In this document: piece after piece, positions 26,901 through 36,575 of the stretch
Numbering within the stretch: the first letter of the stretch is position 1
How the letters are laid out: every line of letters starts with the position of its first letter
Origin: Bacteroides sp.
GTDB lineage: Bacteria > Bacteroidota > Bacteroidia > Bacteroidales > Muribaculaceae
DNA: 64,000 nt
Direction of reading: 5' to 3'
Assembly: GCA_014802445.1 (NCBI GenBank)
Contig: JAAVCF010000008.1
Coordinates: 281,568 to 345,567, forward strand
The notes under the pieces: generated by a model
The model's database searches: none
Told to the model about the DNA's origin: nothing
The model's input: the letters and a program-made list of their open reading frames with translations, nothing else
Translations under genes and position numbers: made by a program

Positions 26901-27313
26901 ACCTCGCCGCCGGCAACCATACGCTGACCTTCCGAGTGTGGGACACGTCGAACAACTTCGCCCAGTCAACCATTGACTTCTATGTGCAGCCAGGCCTGGC
27001 CCCGAAGATTTTCGACGTCTACACCGACACCAATCCCGCCTACACCGAAGCCAACTTCTATGTGCGCCACAACCGCCCCGATGCCACCCTGACGGTGAAA
27101 ATCGCTGTGTATGACCTTCAGGGACGCGAGCAGTGGAGCGACACTGCCACCGGCCGCAGCGACATGTTTGTGAGCACCCCCATTACGTGGAACCTCACTG
27201 ACCGGAGCGGACGCCGTGTGCCGCGCGGCATCTACGTGTATCGCGCCACGGTGACCACCGATGGCGAGCAGGAAACCTCCGAGTCACGCCGCATAGCCGT
27301 TGCAGCCCTTTAA
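23915..27313 (+). CDS. porU: type IX secretion sortase PorU (C25 family), GTG start
   Basis: Gingipain-like cysteine peptidase of 1132 residues. In T9SS, PorU sits on the outer-membrane surface, removes C-terminal signals of cargo and attaches cargo to A-LPS (known from P. gingivalis). Catalytic residues are visible as YIGHASIDTW (His635) and AATCTFSSWDG (Cys669), spaced 34 apart versus 33 in P. gingivalis PorU. I chose GTG at 23915 because it gives a clean signal peptide (MKKSNVLYNILAGAALIAAA); the upstream ATG at 23849 overlaps the lysozyme gene and adds a non-signal stretch. Ends RGIYVYRATVTTDGE, a FlgD-like fold as in PorU. Confidence 0.9.
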   Translation: MKKSNVLYNILAGAALIAAAPHPCHAFPLTTYTTASQLAEGRWVKVAVTSTGMHMLPVATLREWGFTDPSKVRVYGYGGARIPDHLTLENYIDDLPAVQTVTLKNGSIAFYATGPVSLSEPDSDGLLDHRQNPWSTVGYYFITESDEPAAAIPTEGTAGGSRPSTTVRAYAFHELDRTSPGESGHLLVGEDFRYNNRNTFTLDMPGRAEGTPVDIRTRFFTFISSGSPTLTISANNSQLGTPTRLPITTSSTWGDTCRVVSKGVSVSGTRLNVGLSLSSTGVTRMANLDNLGVSYTRQLTLSGNQALTFGSDNQTLSLAGAGDATVVWDVTTPLAVKRMKTTSGTTATWTSPYTGYRRYAAFNENSTLPVPEFAGRVENQNIHAEPVPDMVIVSSGAMLQQAERIADFHRQSADSLRVLVVNKEKVWNEFGSGVADINAVRKMLKMFYDRGTADDGHRLKYALMMGRPSHDHRHLTEVMSAAGAYDNMPIWQTDAGNSDSNSYSTDDFLAMLEDNSGKTINSDILSIAVGRIAVRDAAAAKTYVDKFMNYHSRMPEGDWKNKIVILADDQDNGVHLSQAETLVGQMQVAPDGLDHMYNKVYIDAYEKVNGVTEGARTQMYKWLNEGAMWWMYIGHASIDTWTKEGMLTHSDINDNLYFRRLPILYAATCTFSSWDGTDDSGAELMVMNPNGGVIASICPVRPVYISSNGIFSRNMGATFLERDETGRFLPIGEIVRRAKNRNGADSNKLRYVINGDPAMRVPTPANKIVLESINGVELDNPDEQPTVMAHQRPVMTGYVTDWEGNVLTDFNGTLYLTIYDAEQSIVTLGRGDEKDPGKVDVFEQQGSKLYTGRDKIVNGRFSITVAMPSEIAWNYRNAAANMYAVSDDSSLEAMGCNRNFYVYGYDDTVEADDEGPKIDALYLNHETFANGDVVNESPMMFAQVSDNIGINLSTAGVGHTLLMRIDDTEGFTDVSEYYIPASDGTPSGTVTYPVENLAAGNHTLTFRVWDTSNNFAQSTIDFYVQPGLAPKIFDVYTDTNPAYTEANFYVRHNRPDATLTVKIAVYDLQGREQWSDTATGRSDMFVSTPITWNLTDRSGRRVPRGIYVYRATVTTDGEQETSESRRIAVAAL

Positions 27314-27315
27314 TG

Positions 27316-27346
27316 TTGGTCATTCATGCTATTTTTCGTACATTTG
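27316..27346 (+). promoter_or_regulatory. putative rex promoter
   Basis: TTG at 27316-27318 and TACATTTG at 27339-27346 (full -7 match) with a 20-base spacer. The Rex ATG is 13 bases after the -7 box, so the leader is very short. A Rex operator (TTGTGAAN4TTCACAA type) is not apparent here. Confidence 0.5.
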
Positions 27347-27359
27347 CAGATGTAAAAAA

Positions 27360-28028
27360 ATGGAAAAGGCAATGACACCGACCCCCGTTGCACCGCGCGC
27401 GCTGCCCGAGCCCACGCTCAGACGGCTTCCGTGGTATCTGGCTTATGTGAGCATCCTTGCCTCACAGGGCGTGGAATATGTGTCGTCCACGGCCATCTCC
27501 CGCAAGCTCAACGTTGACGCCTCGCAGATAGCCAAGGACCTCTCGTTTCTCTCCATCAAGGGTAAAACCCGTATAGGCTACGATGTGGCCGAGCTGGAGC
27601 ATGAGCTGGAGGAATTTCTGGGCTTCAAGCGCGGCCACAACGCCATCATAGCCGGCGTGGGCAGCCTTGGCTCCGCCCTCATTGCCGACAAAGGCCTCCA
27701 GCGCTACGGGCTCAACATTGTGGCCGGATTTGACATCTCGGCCTCCGTCACCGGCACAAGGATTGGAAATGTGCCGGTGTTTGACATCTCGGAGCTTGCC
27801 GAATGCCGGCAGCTTTACCGCGCCGAGATAGGCATTGTGGCCGTTCCCGCCGAGAAAGCCCAGGAGGTGGCCGACAGGCTTGTGGAAGCCGGAGTGAAAG
27901 CGCTCTGGAACTTCACCCCTTACCGTATCCGCACCGAGGAAGGAATCGTGGTGACCAACACCTCCATCTATGCCCATCTTGCCGTGATGTATAACCGCAT
28001 TGACGCTCAAAACTCGCCCGTAAGATGA
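27360..28028 (+). CDS. rex: redox-sensing transcriptional repressor Rex
   Basis: Senses the NADH/NAD+ ratio and represses fermentation and respiration genes when NADH is low. The 222 residues hold an N-terminal winged helix (STAISRKLNVDASQIAKDLS) and a C-terminal Rossmann domain (IIAGVGSLGSALIADKG). NLSIYAHL-type family end is seen as NTSIYAHLAVMYN. The start at 27360 follows a strong promoter box; upstream in-frame codons lie in the porU end. Stop overlaps the next gene (ATGA). Confidence 0.95.
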   Translation: MEKAMTPTPVAPRALPEPTLRRLPWYLAYVSILASQGVEYVSSTAISRKLNVDASQIAKDLSFLSIKGKTRIGYDVAELEHELEEFLGFKRGHNAIIAGVGSLGSALIADKGLQRYGLNIVAGFDISASVTGTRIGNVPVFDISELAECRQLYRAEIGIVAVPAEKAQEVADRLVEAGVKALWNFTPYRIRTEEGIVVTNTSIYAHLAVMYNRIDAQNSPVR

Positions 28029-28582
28029 AACTGCTCGCCCTGCTCCGCCAGCCGGGATGCCCGGTGATGAATCCTCCCGTAATCCGTCACTACCCCTCGT
28101 CGGCCATCATTGTCAACGGCAAGCCCTTCTTTGTGCCCGGTTTCGGCGACCGCTGGGAGGCGCGTCCGGGTGTGGCGCTGAGAATATGCCGTCTGGGCAA
28201 GAGCATCGATAGCCGCTTTGCGTCGCGCTACTACGACGCCGTAGCCCCGGTGATTAATTTTGTGCCGGTGGACTTCGAGCACCGTCCCGAGCTTGGCGGC
28301 CTCCTGACCGCCATTGACTCCACCGTGGCCATGGGCCCCTGGCAGCTCCTGCCCGAAAGCGGCACCCCGTGGGAGCTCGACGGCTTCGGCACCCGCATCA
28401 CCCTCCCGCCAAGCCACGTCAACGCCGACGAAGCCGTGGCCGTGCTCAGTCGCTACGCCATGATGCAGATGGGCGATGCCGTGATGCCCTTCACGCTCCC
28501 CCTGGGCATCACCGCCGGTCAGGACACCGAAGTGTCCTTCAGTCTTAACGGCTCTGACCCGTTCACAGTCAGAATAAAATGA
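28025..28582 (+). CDS. small fumarylacetoacetate hydrolase-like protein, function uncertain
   Basis: 185-residue cytoplasmic protein coupled to rex by an ATGA overlap. The C-terminal part (YAMMQMGDAVMPFTLPLGIT, then a VSFSLNGSDPF strand) recalls the end of the FAH fold, where GD-x-I-x-TG-TPxG precedes the closing strands. The usual metal-binding ExE...D set is not evident, so it may be a degenerate or divergent member. I cannot assign a reaction. Its link to Rex suggests redox-related expression, but this is an inference. Confidence 0.6.
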   Translation: MKLLALLRQPGCPVMNPPVIRHYPSSAIIVNGKPFFVPGFGDRWEARPGVALRICRLGKSIDSRFASRYYDAVAPVINFVPVDFEHRPELGGLLTAIDSTVAMGPWQLLPESGTPWELDGFGTRITLPPSHVNADEAVAVLSRYAMMQMGDAVMPFTLPLGITAGQDTEVSFSLNGSDPFTVRIK

Positions 28583-28620
28583 TTTAACAAACCTAATCTC
28601 CACTCACATAACATCAAGCA

Positions 28621-31600
28621 ATGTCAAAAATCAAACATAAAACAGCCGGACAATTAGTCCTCACGGCAGCGGCCGTGATGCTGACGGTGCCGACGGTGCA
28701 TGCGCTTGACACGTCATATTATTCGACCACGTCACGCCTGGCATCAGGCACCCGCTGGGTGAAAGTAAAGGTCACCACCGAGGGTGTGCAGCGCATCAGT
28801 CATGACCAGCTCCGCGCCTGGGGATTCTCCGAGCCGGAGAAAGTGCACGTGTATGGCTTCAGCGGCATGGAGCTCGCATCCAACACCTTCTCCATGACTG
28901 CCCCTGACGACCTGCCGGTGCAGTATTCACAGCACAGTGACGACGCCCTGTTCTTCTACGGCGAGAGCGACGTGCGCCTGCGTATGCGCAGCGCCACTGA
29001 CATTATCCGCACCCGCAACCATTATGCCACTTACAGCTGCTATTTCCTCTCCGACGCCGAGCCGGACGCCCCCCTGGCCTCCGCCCTCCCCTTCACCGAG
29101 AAGGAAGCAGCCGAGATTTCCCACACCTCCATTGACTATATCGAGCCGGAGGAGTATATCCCCGGCGAAGGCGGCGTGATGTGGTTCTCCACCCCCCTGA
29201 AGGCCAACGAGAGCCGCACCTTCACCCTCCATGCCGAGGACTTCCTGCCCACGGCCACCGAGAACACACCCAACGCCGTGTTTTCATTCCTGCCGGTGGT
29301 CAACGCCACTCAGAACGTGACCGTTCAGGCCACCCTTGACCCCAACACGCTCAACCGCACCAGCAACTCCTACACCCGAGTGTCACCCAACCAAGGCGAC
29401 CGCACCTACCTGCTCTACAACTCCCTGACCAACCCGAGCATCATCAGAGCGCGCCTATGGAATGGCCACACCGATTTCCCCATCACCTTCACCAACACCT
29501 ACACCGGGGCTGACTGGATTGCAGTGGACTATGTGACCCTGCTTTACAGCCGCTACAATCGCCTTGCCGACCACGGTCAGATTCAGATGCACTATCTGAA
29601 CCTTGACGGAGGCAGCAATGTGAGCGTGACCGAAGCCGGAGAGAACTGCCAGGTGTGGAACGTGAGCACTCCCCTCTCTGTTCGCCCCCTTGAAGGGAAT
29701 TATGACCCTGAAGCGGGCACGATGACCGTGAGCCCCGGCGAAGGCGCGCTAACCCTGGTGGCCTTTGACCCCGAATCAACCTCTCTGCCCACCCCCGCCT
29801 ATGTGGAGACCCTCGGCACAGCCACCAACCTCCACGCCGACGCCGCTGACTACGACATGGTAATCATCACCACCACCGCCATGCTCCCCGCAGCGCAACG
29901 CCTGGCCACACTCCATGAAGAGCGCCAGGGGCTGATGGTGAAAGTTGTGGACCAGCAGGACATCTTCAACGAATTTTCATCAGGCACACCCTCGGCCATA
30001 GCCTATCGCCGCTATGTGAAGATGCTTCATGACCGCAATCCCGGCATGCTCAAGCACCTGCTGCTCCTGGGCCGTGGCACGTATGACCACCGCCACCTTA
30101 ACATCACCGACGACGGGTCATACCTGTTCTGCTACGAGGTGGAAGAGGACCGCGAATGGGGCTACACCTCATGGAGCAACTATGAGGTGACCAACTTCTG
30201 CTCCGACAACTACTTCGGCATGCTTGCCGACAGCTTCACCCCCCGCTCCATCTATCGTCAGACCACTTACCTCAACGTGGGCCGCATGCCCGCCAAGGGG
30301 CTCTCTGACGCCCACATGCTTATAGATAAGGTGGAGAACTATATGGACACCTATCTGACCCGCGACTTCATGACCCGCACGGCCTTCCTGGGCGGTGCCG
30401 GCGACGACAACTCCCACATGCAGATGGCCGACAACGCCAGCAAGCTCATGCTCCAGGGACAGCCCGACGTGACGGCCTACAAGGTGTATCGCGGCTTCTT
30501 CCGCAACTCGTCGAACAGCGATGCCAACCTGCGACTGTGTCGCCGCTTCCTGATTGAGACAGCATCGGCCGGTGTGAACCTGCTCGGCTTCTCGGGCCAC
30601 TCGGCGCTCACCGGTGTGGACTGCGGCTTCAGCGTGGGCATGCTCTCTGACATTGCCTTCCCTAACCATCCCCTTGTGTTCCTCTCCACCTGTGCCGAAA
30701 TGCAGATTGATAGCTCCAAGGGTTACCTGGGCGATGCGCTGGTGGCCAGCAAGGACGCCGCAGTGGGTGTGATCGGCGCATGCCGCACCGTTTATCTCAA
30801 CCGCAACAAGGCTCTCTATGATGCCTTTATGGAGCGCTATTACGCTCCTGCGGCAGGCGACTGCGTGGGCGACGTGTGGCGCAAGGCCCACAATGAAGTG
30901 CTGACCAACTTTGACCAGACCTACGGCCTCAACACTCTCTGTTACAACCTGGTGTGTGACCCCGCGCTGCCTCTGGCCGTGCCTGACCGCCGCGCCACGG
31001 TCAACACCGTCAACGGCACAGCCGCCTCCGGCAGCATGCAGGTGACGGCCCTGAAGCCCGTGACCCTCACAGGCTCAATCACCAAGAACGACGGCACCAT
31101 TGACCGCAACTTTAACGGCGAAGTGGTGATTACCATCCATGACGGCGCTCACACCGTGACCACCATCGCCACAGACTCTGACCCCTCGACAAAATTCGAC
31201 GTTGACCACTCCGTGCTTGCCCGCACAGGCGCCACGGTGAAGAACGGCGACTGGACCGCTACGCTGACCCCTCCGGTGGGTTCAGTGGCCGGCAAGAGCA
31301 ACCGCATCCAGGTGTGGGCCACCAACGGCGATGGCAACATGGCTCTGGGCTCCTACACCGGACTGTCAGTGACCGACCCCGCATCAGCCGCTGCCACTGA
31401 CGACACCGAAGGTCCTGAAATCTCAGAGATGTATCTCAACACGTCCACCTTTGCCGAAGGTGATGCCGTGGCCTCTGACTTCACCCTCCACGCCCGCATA
31501 GAGCCTGACGCCTCAGGCATCAATGTGAGCAACGCCACTGTGGGCCACCGCCTGACTGTGAGCCTCGACGGCAGCTCAAGCAGCTCCATCGCCTCCAACC

Positions 31601-32022
31601 TTCTTACTTGGGGTGGCGACGGCGCAGCCCTGCTCAAGGTTCCCTACAGCGGAGTTGTTGACGGCAATCACACACTGACCCTCACCGTGAGCGACAACGT
31701 GGGCAATCAGTCAATGCGCACCATCCCCTTCACCGTGGTGAGCCAGTCGCTGGCAGGCACTCTGAGCATTGACAACCCCATCGTGACGGGCAAGACCTCC
31801 ATCGGCATCAATGTTCCCTCATCGGCCCAGGTGACCCGCGTGGTGGTGGAGGACGGCAGCCACAACACCGTTGTGAGCCGCACCGCCGTGTCGTTCCCCT
31901 GGAACTGGACGCCTGATGCATCGCTGCCCGACGGCAACTATCGCATCCGCGCCTTCTTCACCGACGGCAGCCGCTGGGGTGCCACCGAGCCGCTGGATGT
32001 GATTATCATCCGCCAGAAATAA
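28621..32022 (+). CDS. second PorU-like C25 family protein
   Basis: Secreted protein of 1133 residues, clearly paralogous to PorU 3.7 kb upstream. It has a signal peptide ending near TVPTVHA, then WVKVKVTTEGVQRISHDQLR aligned to WVKVAVTSTGMHMLPVATLR in PorU, and a C25 core. The catalytic pair is kept: FSGHSALTG (His660) and LSTCAEMQ (Cys691). The end, LPDGNYRIRAFFTDGSRWGA, resembles the PorU end and is not a cargo-type sorting tail. It could be a second sortase with different cargo, or a surface protease. A terminator follows. Confidence 0.85.
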   Translation: MSKIKHKTAGQLVLTAAAVMLTVPTVHALDTSYYSTTSRLASGTRWVKVKVTTEGVQRISHDQLRAWGFSEPEKVHVYGFSGMELASNTFSMTAPDDLPVQYSQHSDDALFFYGESDVRLRMRSATDIIRTRNHYATYSCYFLSDAEPDAPLASALPFTEKEAAEISHTSIDYIEPEEYIPGEGGVMWFSTPLKANESRTFTLHAEDFLPTATENTPNAVFSFLPVVNATQNVTVQATLDPNTLNRTSNSYTRVSPNQGDRTYLLYNSLTNPSIIRARLWNGHTDFPITFTNTYTGADWIAVDYVTLLYSRYNRLADHGQIQMHYLNLDGGSNVSVTEAGENCQVWNVSTPLSVRPLEGNYDPEAGTMTVSPGEGALTLVAFDPESTSLPTPAYVETLGTATNLHADAADYDMVIITTTAMLPAAQRLATLHEERQGLMVKVVDQQDIFNEFSSGTPSAIAYRRYVKMLHDRNPGMLKHLLLLGRGTYDHRHLNITDDGSYLFCYEVEEDREWGYTSWSNYEVTNFCSDNYFGMLADSFTPRSIYRQTTYLNVGRMPAKGLSDAHMLIDKVENYMDTYLTRDFMTRTAFLGGAGDDNSHMQMADNASKLMLQGQPDVTAYKVYRGFFRNSSNSDANLRLCRRFLIETASAGVNLLGFSGHSALTGVDCGFSVGMLSDIAFPNHPLVFLSTCAEMQIDSSKGYLGDALVASKDAAVGVIGACRTVYLNRNKALYDAFMERYYAPAAGDCVGDVWRKAHNEVLTNFDQTYGLNTLCYNLVCDPALPLAVPDRRATVNTVNGTAASGSMQVTALKPVTLTGSITKNDGTIDRNFNGEVVITIHDGAHTVTTIATDSDPSTKFDVDHSVLARTGATVKNGDWTATLTPPVGSVAGKSNRIQVWATNGDGNMALGSYTGLSVTDPASAAATDDTEGPEISEMYLNTSTFAEGDAVASDFTLHARIEPDASGINVSNATVGHRLTVSLDGSSSSSIASNLLTWGGDGAALLKVPYSGVVDGNHTLTLTVSDNVGNQSMRTIPFTVVSQSLAGTLSIDNPIVTGKTSIGINVPSSAQVTRVVVEDGSHNTVVSRTAVSFPWNWTPDASLPDGNYRIRAFFTDGSRWGATEPLDVIIIRQK

Positions 32023-32048
32023 GGATTTCCCCCTATCCTCAGATAGCC

Positions 32049-32084
32049 AAGAGGCCCGCGCACCGGCGCGGGCCTCTTTTGTTG
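32049..32084 (+). terminator. intrinsic terminator after the second PorU-like gene
   Basis: AAGAGGCCCGCGC pairs with GCGCGGGCCTCTT and is followed by TTGTTGG; classical rho-independent shape between converging genes. Confidence 0.75.
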
Positions 32085-32184
32085 GTTAACGGCAGGATGG
32101 CAGCGCTCCGAGAGCTGCCGGCGGAGTGCATCGGCCTCCACCCTGCTACTGACGCAGCGGGATGGCAAGGGGATGGGTAAAGCA

Positions 32185-32216
32185 ACGGCCCGCAGCGGGT
32201 GAAAGCTGCGGGCCGT
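32185..32216 (-). terminator. hairpin at the 3' end of the glycogen operon
   Basis: ACGGCCCGCAGC (32185-32196) pairs with GCTGCGGGCCGT (32205-32216). In the minus direction only a short T-rich stretch (TTGCTTTA) follows. It starts 24 bases after the phosphorylase stop. Confidence 0.45.
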
Positions 32217-32239
32217 GATTATGAGTGGATGCCGGAGGA

Positions 32240-34801
32240 TTAGATCCAGCGAACGAAAGCGAAGTCAGCGCGGTGAGGCAGCTCGCTGTTGACGGGATAG
32301 AGACGGAATGCGTAGCGGAACATGCCGGGGTTACGCATGGTCTCGGTGAGTGAGTAGGTGGCGATGTTGCCGTCGAGGCTGTCAAGCTTGAAGGGCACGC
32401 GGCCGGCATACTCTTCCTGACCGTTGACGATGCTGTAGAGCACCATTTCGAGGCCGAGAGATTTGCCCAGACCGTTGGTGTCAATCACAGCCTTGAAAGA
32501 TGCCTGTTCGCCGGTCTTGATGGTGCCTGAAAGGCCGTTTACGCCGTCGAGTGAGATTACGTTCACGCCGTCCCAAGCAGCGGCCACGCTCTCTTTCCAT
32601 GCCACGATTTCCTTTGCCAGAGCAAAGTCATTGGCGGCAAGACGGTTGAAGCGGGCAGCTTCCTTGTTATAGAAGCGAGAGATGTAATCGTCAATCATGC
32701 GCTTCATGGTGAAGTGAGGCGCGATGTGACCGATTGAGCGCTTGATGTAGTCAATCCATTCGGGAGAATAGCCCTTTGAGTTCTTGGCGAAGTAAAGGGG
32801 CACGATTTCGTTTTCGAGCATCGAATAGATGGTGGCTGCGTCGAGCTTGTCCTGCTGACCCTGGTCAGTGAAGGTGCGCTTGTCAGTGAGCGCCCATCCG
32901 GCCTTTTCGTCGAAGCGATAGCCCTCATACCACCAGCCGTCGAGGACTGAGAAGTTGAGCACACCGTTCATCTCGGCCTTCTCGCCTGAGGTGCCGGATG
33001 CTTCGAGGGGACGGGTGGGAGTGTTGAGCCAGATGTCAACGCCGGTTACGAGGCGCTTGGCCACAATCATGTTATAGTCCTCAAGGAAGATAATCTTGCC
33101 CTGGAACTGAGGCATGCGCGAGATTTCGATGATGCGCTTGATGAGGTCCTGACCGGCGCCGTCGGCGGGGTGAGCCTTGCCTGAGAAGATGAACTGCACG
33201 GGGAACTGCTCGTTGTTGACAATCTTGGCCAGACGGTCAAGGTCAGTGAAGAGCAGGTGGGCGCGCTTGTAGGTGGCGAAGCGGCGAGCGAAGCCGATGA
33301 TGAGGGCGTTGGGGTTAATCTTGTCAAGAATCTTCATCACGGCGCCGGGATCGCCCTGGTTAGCGAGCCAGCGAGCCTTGAAGTCACGCTTAACGAAGTT
33401 GATGAACTTGTTCTTGAGGTGCATGCGCATGTTCCAGATGGCTTCGTCGTCAACGTCAAAGATACCCTTCCATGCTTCGGGGTCGCTCTGGTTGGCGAAC
33501 ACCTGCTGACCGAGATGGGTGCCGTAGAAGTCCTTCCATTCGCTTGCGGCCCAGGTGGGCATGTGGACACCGTTGGTCACGTAGCCCACGTGGCTTTCGC
33601 GCCAGTTGTAGCCCTTCCAGATACCGGCGAACATCTTCTTTGACACTTCGCCGTGGAGCCAGCTCACACCGTTTGCTTCCTGGCAGGTGTTGAGGGCGAA
33701 CACGCTCATTGAGAAGCGTTCATTAGAGTCGGGATTCTCGCGACCCATGTTCATGAGCTCCTGCCAGCTGATTCCGAGCTTGGCGGGATACCCGCCCATG
33801 TACTTGCCGAAGAGGCCTTCGTCGAAGTAGTCATGACCGGCGGGCACGGGAGTGTGGACGGTGTAGAGCGATGAGGCGCGCACCAGTTCGAGGGCGGTGT
33901 TGAAGTCAATGTGCTTCTCCTGGATGAAGTCAACGAGGCGCTGGAGGTTGAGCAGCGCAGCGTGGCCTTCGTTGCAGTGATAGAGGGTGGAGTTAACGCC
34001 GAGCTTCTTGAGCATGAGCACACCGCCGATGCCGAGCAGATATTCCTGCTTGATGCGGTTTTCCCAGTCGCCGCCATAGAGCTGATGGGTAATCACGCGG
34101 TCATACTCGCTGTTCATGTCGAAGTCAGTGTCGAGGAGGTAGAGCTTCATGCGGCCCACGTTGACGCGCCAGATGTGGCTGTAGACCACGCGGCCGGGAT
34201 AGGGCACCTCGAGAATCATGGGCTGACCATTGTCGTCAAGCACCTGCTCAATGGGGAGCTGAGCGAAGTTCTGAGGCTCGTAGTTGGCCACCTGCTGACC
34301 GTCAACGGAGAGTGACTGAGCGAAGTAGCCGTAGCGATAGAGGAAGCCCACGGCGGTCATGTCGACGCGGCTGTCACTGGCTTCCTTGATATAGTCACCT
34401 GCGAGGACGCCGAGACCGCCTGAATAAATCTTGAGGCAGCTGCAGAGGCCATATTCCATTGAGAAGTAGCTCACGGAAGGCACGTCCTTGCGCATGGGCT
34501 CGTTCATGTAGGCCTTGAATTCGGCATAGACGCCGGCAATGCGGTCCATCCATTCCTTTGAAGCCGACACTTCGTCGAGGCGCTCGGCGCGAATCTGCTG
34601 GAGCAGCATCACGGGATTTTCACCGGTTGAGCGCCACAGATCGGGGTCGAGGTCGCGGAAGAGATTCTTGCCACTGCTGTTCCAAACCCACCACAGGTTC
34701 TTGGCCAGTTCTTCGAGGCTCTTTAGCTTCTCGGGCAGGTGGGCGTTGACGGTCACGTCGCGCCACACGGGAACGTTAGTGTTGCTAACAGGAAGTTTCA
34801 T
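32240..34801 (-). CDS. glgP: alpha-glucan phosphorylase (GT35)
   Basis: Releases glucose-1-phosphate from glycogen or maltodextrin. The 853-residue chain starts with a DUF3417-type N-terminal region ([20 protein letters not shown]) and is of the bacterial alpha-glucan phosphorylase subtype, followed by the GT35 catalytic domain. The PLP-lysine region reads [20 protein letters not shown]. Cytoplasmic. It is the downstream gene of a two-gene minus-strand operon with the synthase, 90 bases apart, placing synthesis and breakdown of the store under one promoter. Confidence 0.94.
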   Translation of the reverse strand: MKLPVSNTNVPVWRDVTVNAHLPEKLKSLEELAKNLWWVWNSSGKNLFRDLDPDLWRSTGENPVMLLQQIRAERLDEVSASKEWMDRIAGVYAEFKAYMNEPMRKDVPSVSYFSMEYGLCSCLKIYSGGLGVLAGDYIKEASDSRVDMTAVGFLYRYGYFAQSLSVDGQQVANYEPQNFAQLPIEQVLDDNGQPMILEVPYPGRVVYSHIWRVNVGRMKLYLLDTDFDMNSEYDRVITHQLYGGDWENRIKQEYLLGIGGVLMLKKLGVNSTLYHCNEGHAALLNLQRLVDFIQEKHIDFNTALELVRASSLYTVHTPVPAGHDYFDEGLFGKYMGGYPAKLGISWQELMNMGRENPDSNERFSMSVFALNTCQEANGVSWLHGEVSKKMFAGIWKGYNWRESHVGYVTNGVHMPTWAASEWKDFYGTHLGQQVFANQSDPEAWKGIFDVDDEAIWNMRMHLKNKFINFVKRDFKARWLANQGDPGAVMKILDKINPNALIIGFARRFATYKRAHLLFTDLDRLAKIVNNEQFPVQFIFSGKAHPADGAGQDLIKRIIEISRMPQFQGKIIFLEDYNMIVAKRLVTGVDIWLNTPTRPLEASGTSGEKAEMNGVLNFSVLDGWWYEGYRFDEKAGWALTDKRTFTDQGQQDKLDAATIYSMLENEIVPLYFAKNSKGYSPEWIDYIKRSIGHIAPHFTMKRMIDDYISRFYNKEAARFNRLAANDFALAKEIVAWKESVAAAWDGVNVISLDGVNGLSGTIKTGEQASFKAVIDTNGLGKSLGLEMVLYSIVNGQEEYAGRVPFKLDSLDGNIATYSLTETMRNPGMFRYAFRLYPVNSELPHRADFAFVRWI

Positions 34802-34891
34802 AGTCTGTTCTATAAAGTTTAGTTAGAGTCAATGATTGATAGTCAATGCGGGGCCGGGACCACACATTATTAATATATACAGGGGCGGAGC

Positions 34892-36544
34892 TTACGAGCA
34901 GCGGGCAGCTGCGCGGGTGAGAGCCACGGTGTAAGCTTCGACGTAGTATTCAATGAAGTATTTCCAGGCGGCGGTGGCGGCGGTGGTCACGGCAGCCTTT
35001 GAGATGATGGCGCGCTGCTCGGAGTCACACACGGTGAGGAATTTGAGCGAGCGGGCAATGGAGTCAACCACGGCGTCATAGTTGAAGTCGCCGCGGGCGG
35101 TGACGTTGACGCCACAGGCTTCAAACTGATTGTCGAAGGTTTTGAGCACCCACTGGCCGAAGCCGCTGAGCGAGGTGGTGACTGTGGGCACACCGAAGGC
35201 CACGCTTTCCAGCGGGGTGTAGCCCCAAGGCTCATAGTAGCTGGGGAAGACGGTGGCGTCCATGCCTATGAGGGTTGCATAGTAGTCGCGATTGAAGATG
35301 CCGTCGTTGCCGTTGAGATAGCAGGGCACATAGATGACGTCGACCTTGCGGTCAGGGGCGTTGTCAATGTGGAGACCCTTGATGCGGTTATACACGGCGT
35401 CGGTCCAGGGCTCGTTGAGCTCATGGGTAATCACGGGATCAGGGAGAGCCTCGCGTCGGCGCTCGCCGATACGCTCGGCAAGGTCAGGGCGCGCACACTT
35501 GCTCCATGCGGGCACCATGACGAAGGCCACGGTACGGACGCCGGGCTTGAGGTCAGTAAGGCGCACCATCGAGTCAAGAAACACGTCGAGACCCTTGTTG
35601 CGATACTCGCAGCGGCCTGACGTGGCGATGAGGAAAGTCTTGTCGGTGTAGCTCTTGCCAGTGAGGGCCGATGCCACATCGAGGAGGCTCTTGCGGGCCT
35701 CGGCGCGGGCTGCGGCAAATTTGGTGCGGGAGGGCACGAAGTCGCCCTCGAAGCCGTTGGGGGTCACCACCTGGGGGCGGAGCTCAAGGAGCTGCTCACA
35801 CTCGTCGGCGGTGATGTCGCTCACGGTGGTGAAGCAGTCGGCCTGATGGGCGGCGGCTTTTTCGAGAGAGTGTTTTGACTCCATGTTGAGCTCGCGGGCC
35901 ATCTGGTCGCCGTTGTAGCCCTTGAGATAGTCATAGAGGGGCTTGCCGTTGCCGCAGATGCTGCGGCCTATGCAGGTGGCATGGGTGGTGAACACGGTTG
36001 CCACCTGAGGGAGCTGCCATTTCACATAGAGGAGACCCATGGCAGTGGTCCACTCGTCGAAATGAGCTATCACGTTCTTATTCTGGATGCCTTGGAAGTC
36101 ACAGATGCTCTTGATGACCACACCGGCGGCGTGGGCAAAGGCGCAGCCCTCGTCATAGTCGCCATAGGCATGGAGGGAGTCAACGCCGAAGCGGCGCCAC
36201 ATCTCGCCGTAGAATTCATCCTTGACAGCATACATGCCGTCAAACTTCACCAACACGGCGATGGGCTTTCCGGGGACATTCCAGCGGCCCACTCTGACGC
36301 TTACACCCTCGGGAAGGCTGGCCTGCGCGAGCCAATCCTTAAGCAAGGTGCGGGAGGGGGTGAACCACGGAGAGGGATGCTCAGCACTCCACACATCGGG
36401 GCCGATGAACACTACGCGGTCCTTGTATAATTTCTGAAGCGTTTTGGCTTTAGTGGACAGTACGGTGTAAATACCGCCAATCTTGTTACAAACTTCCCAA
36501 CTTGTTTCAAACAGCAAGTCGAGGTTAACCTTGGCTGATTCCAT
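34892..36544 (-). CDS. glycogen synthase, GT3-like
   Basis: Glycogen/starch synthase of 550 residues. The N-terminus LFETSWEVCNKIGGIYTVLS is the K-x-G-G nucleotide-sugar loop of the eukaryote-like GT3 family rather than the GT5 GlgA type. PSYYEPWGYTPLESVAFGVP is the C-terminal E-x7-E donor site. GT3 enzymes of Bacteroidota use UDP- or ADP-glucose; which one cannot be told from the sequence. First gene of the operon with glgP. Confidence 0.92.
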   Translation of the reverse strand: MESAKVNLDLLFETSWEVCNKIGGIYTVLSTKAKTLQKLYKDRVVFIGPDVWSAEHPSPWFTPSRTLLKDWLAQASLPEGVSVRVGRWNVPGKPIAVLVKFDGMYAVKDEFYGEMWRRFGVDSLHAYGDYDEGCAFAHAAGVVIKSICDFQGIQNKNVIAHFDEWTTAMGLLYVKWQLPQVATVFTTHATCIGRSICGNGKPLYDYLKGYNGDQMARELNMESKHSLEKAAAHQADCFTTVSDITADECEQLLELRPQVVTPNGFEGDFVPSRTKFAAARAEARKSLLDVASALTGKSYTDKTFLIATSGRCEYRNKGLDVFLDSMVRLTDLKPGVRTVAFVMVPAWSKCARPDLAERIGERRREALPDPVITHELNEPWTDAVYNRIKGLHIDNAPDRKVDVIYVPCYLNGNDGIFNRDYYATLIGMDATVFPSYYEPWGYTPLESVAFGVPTVTTSLSGFGQWVLKTFDNQFEACGVNVTARGDFNYDAVVDSIARSLKFLTVCDSEQRAIISKAAVTTAATAAWKYFIEYYVEAYTVALTRAAARCS

Positions 36545-36567
36545 GCGTGTCAGTTATAATTGAAGTG

Positions 36568-36575
36568 CAAAGATA
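36568..36575 (-). promoter_or_regulatory. putative -7 box for the glycogen operon
   Basis: Minus strand TATCTTTG, a full TAnnTTTG match, 23 bases upstream of the synthase start. No convincing -33 element. Confidence 0.5.

Noticed and set aside
30169..30891. 240-codon minus-strand frame
   Set aside because: Antisense shadow of the second PorU-like gene, lying over its catalytic region.
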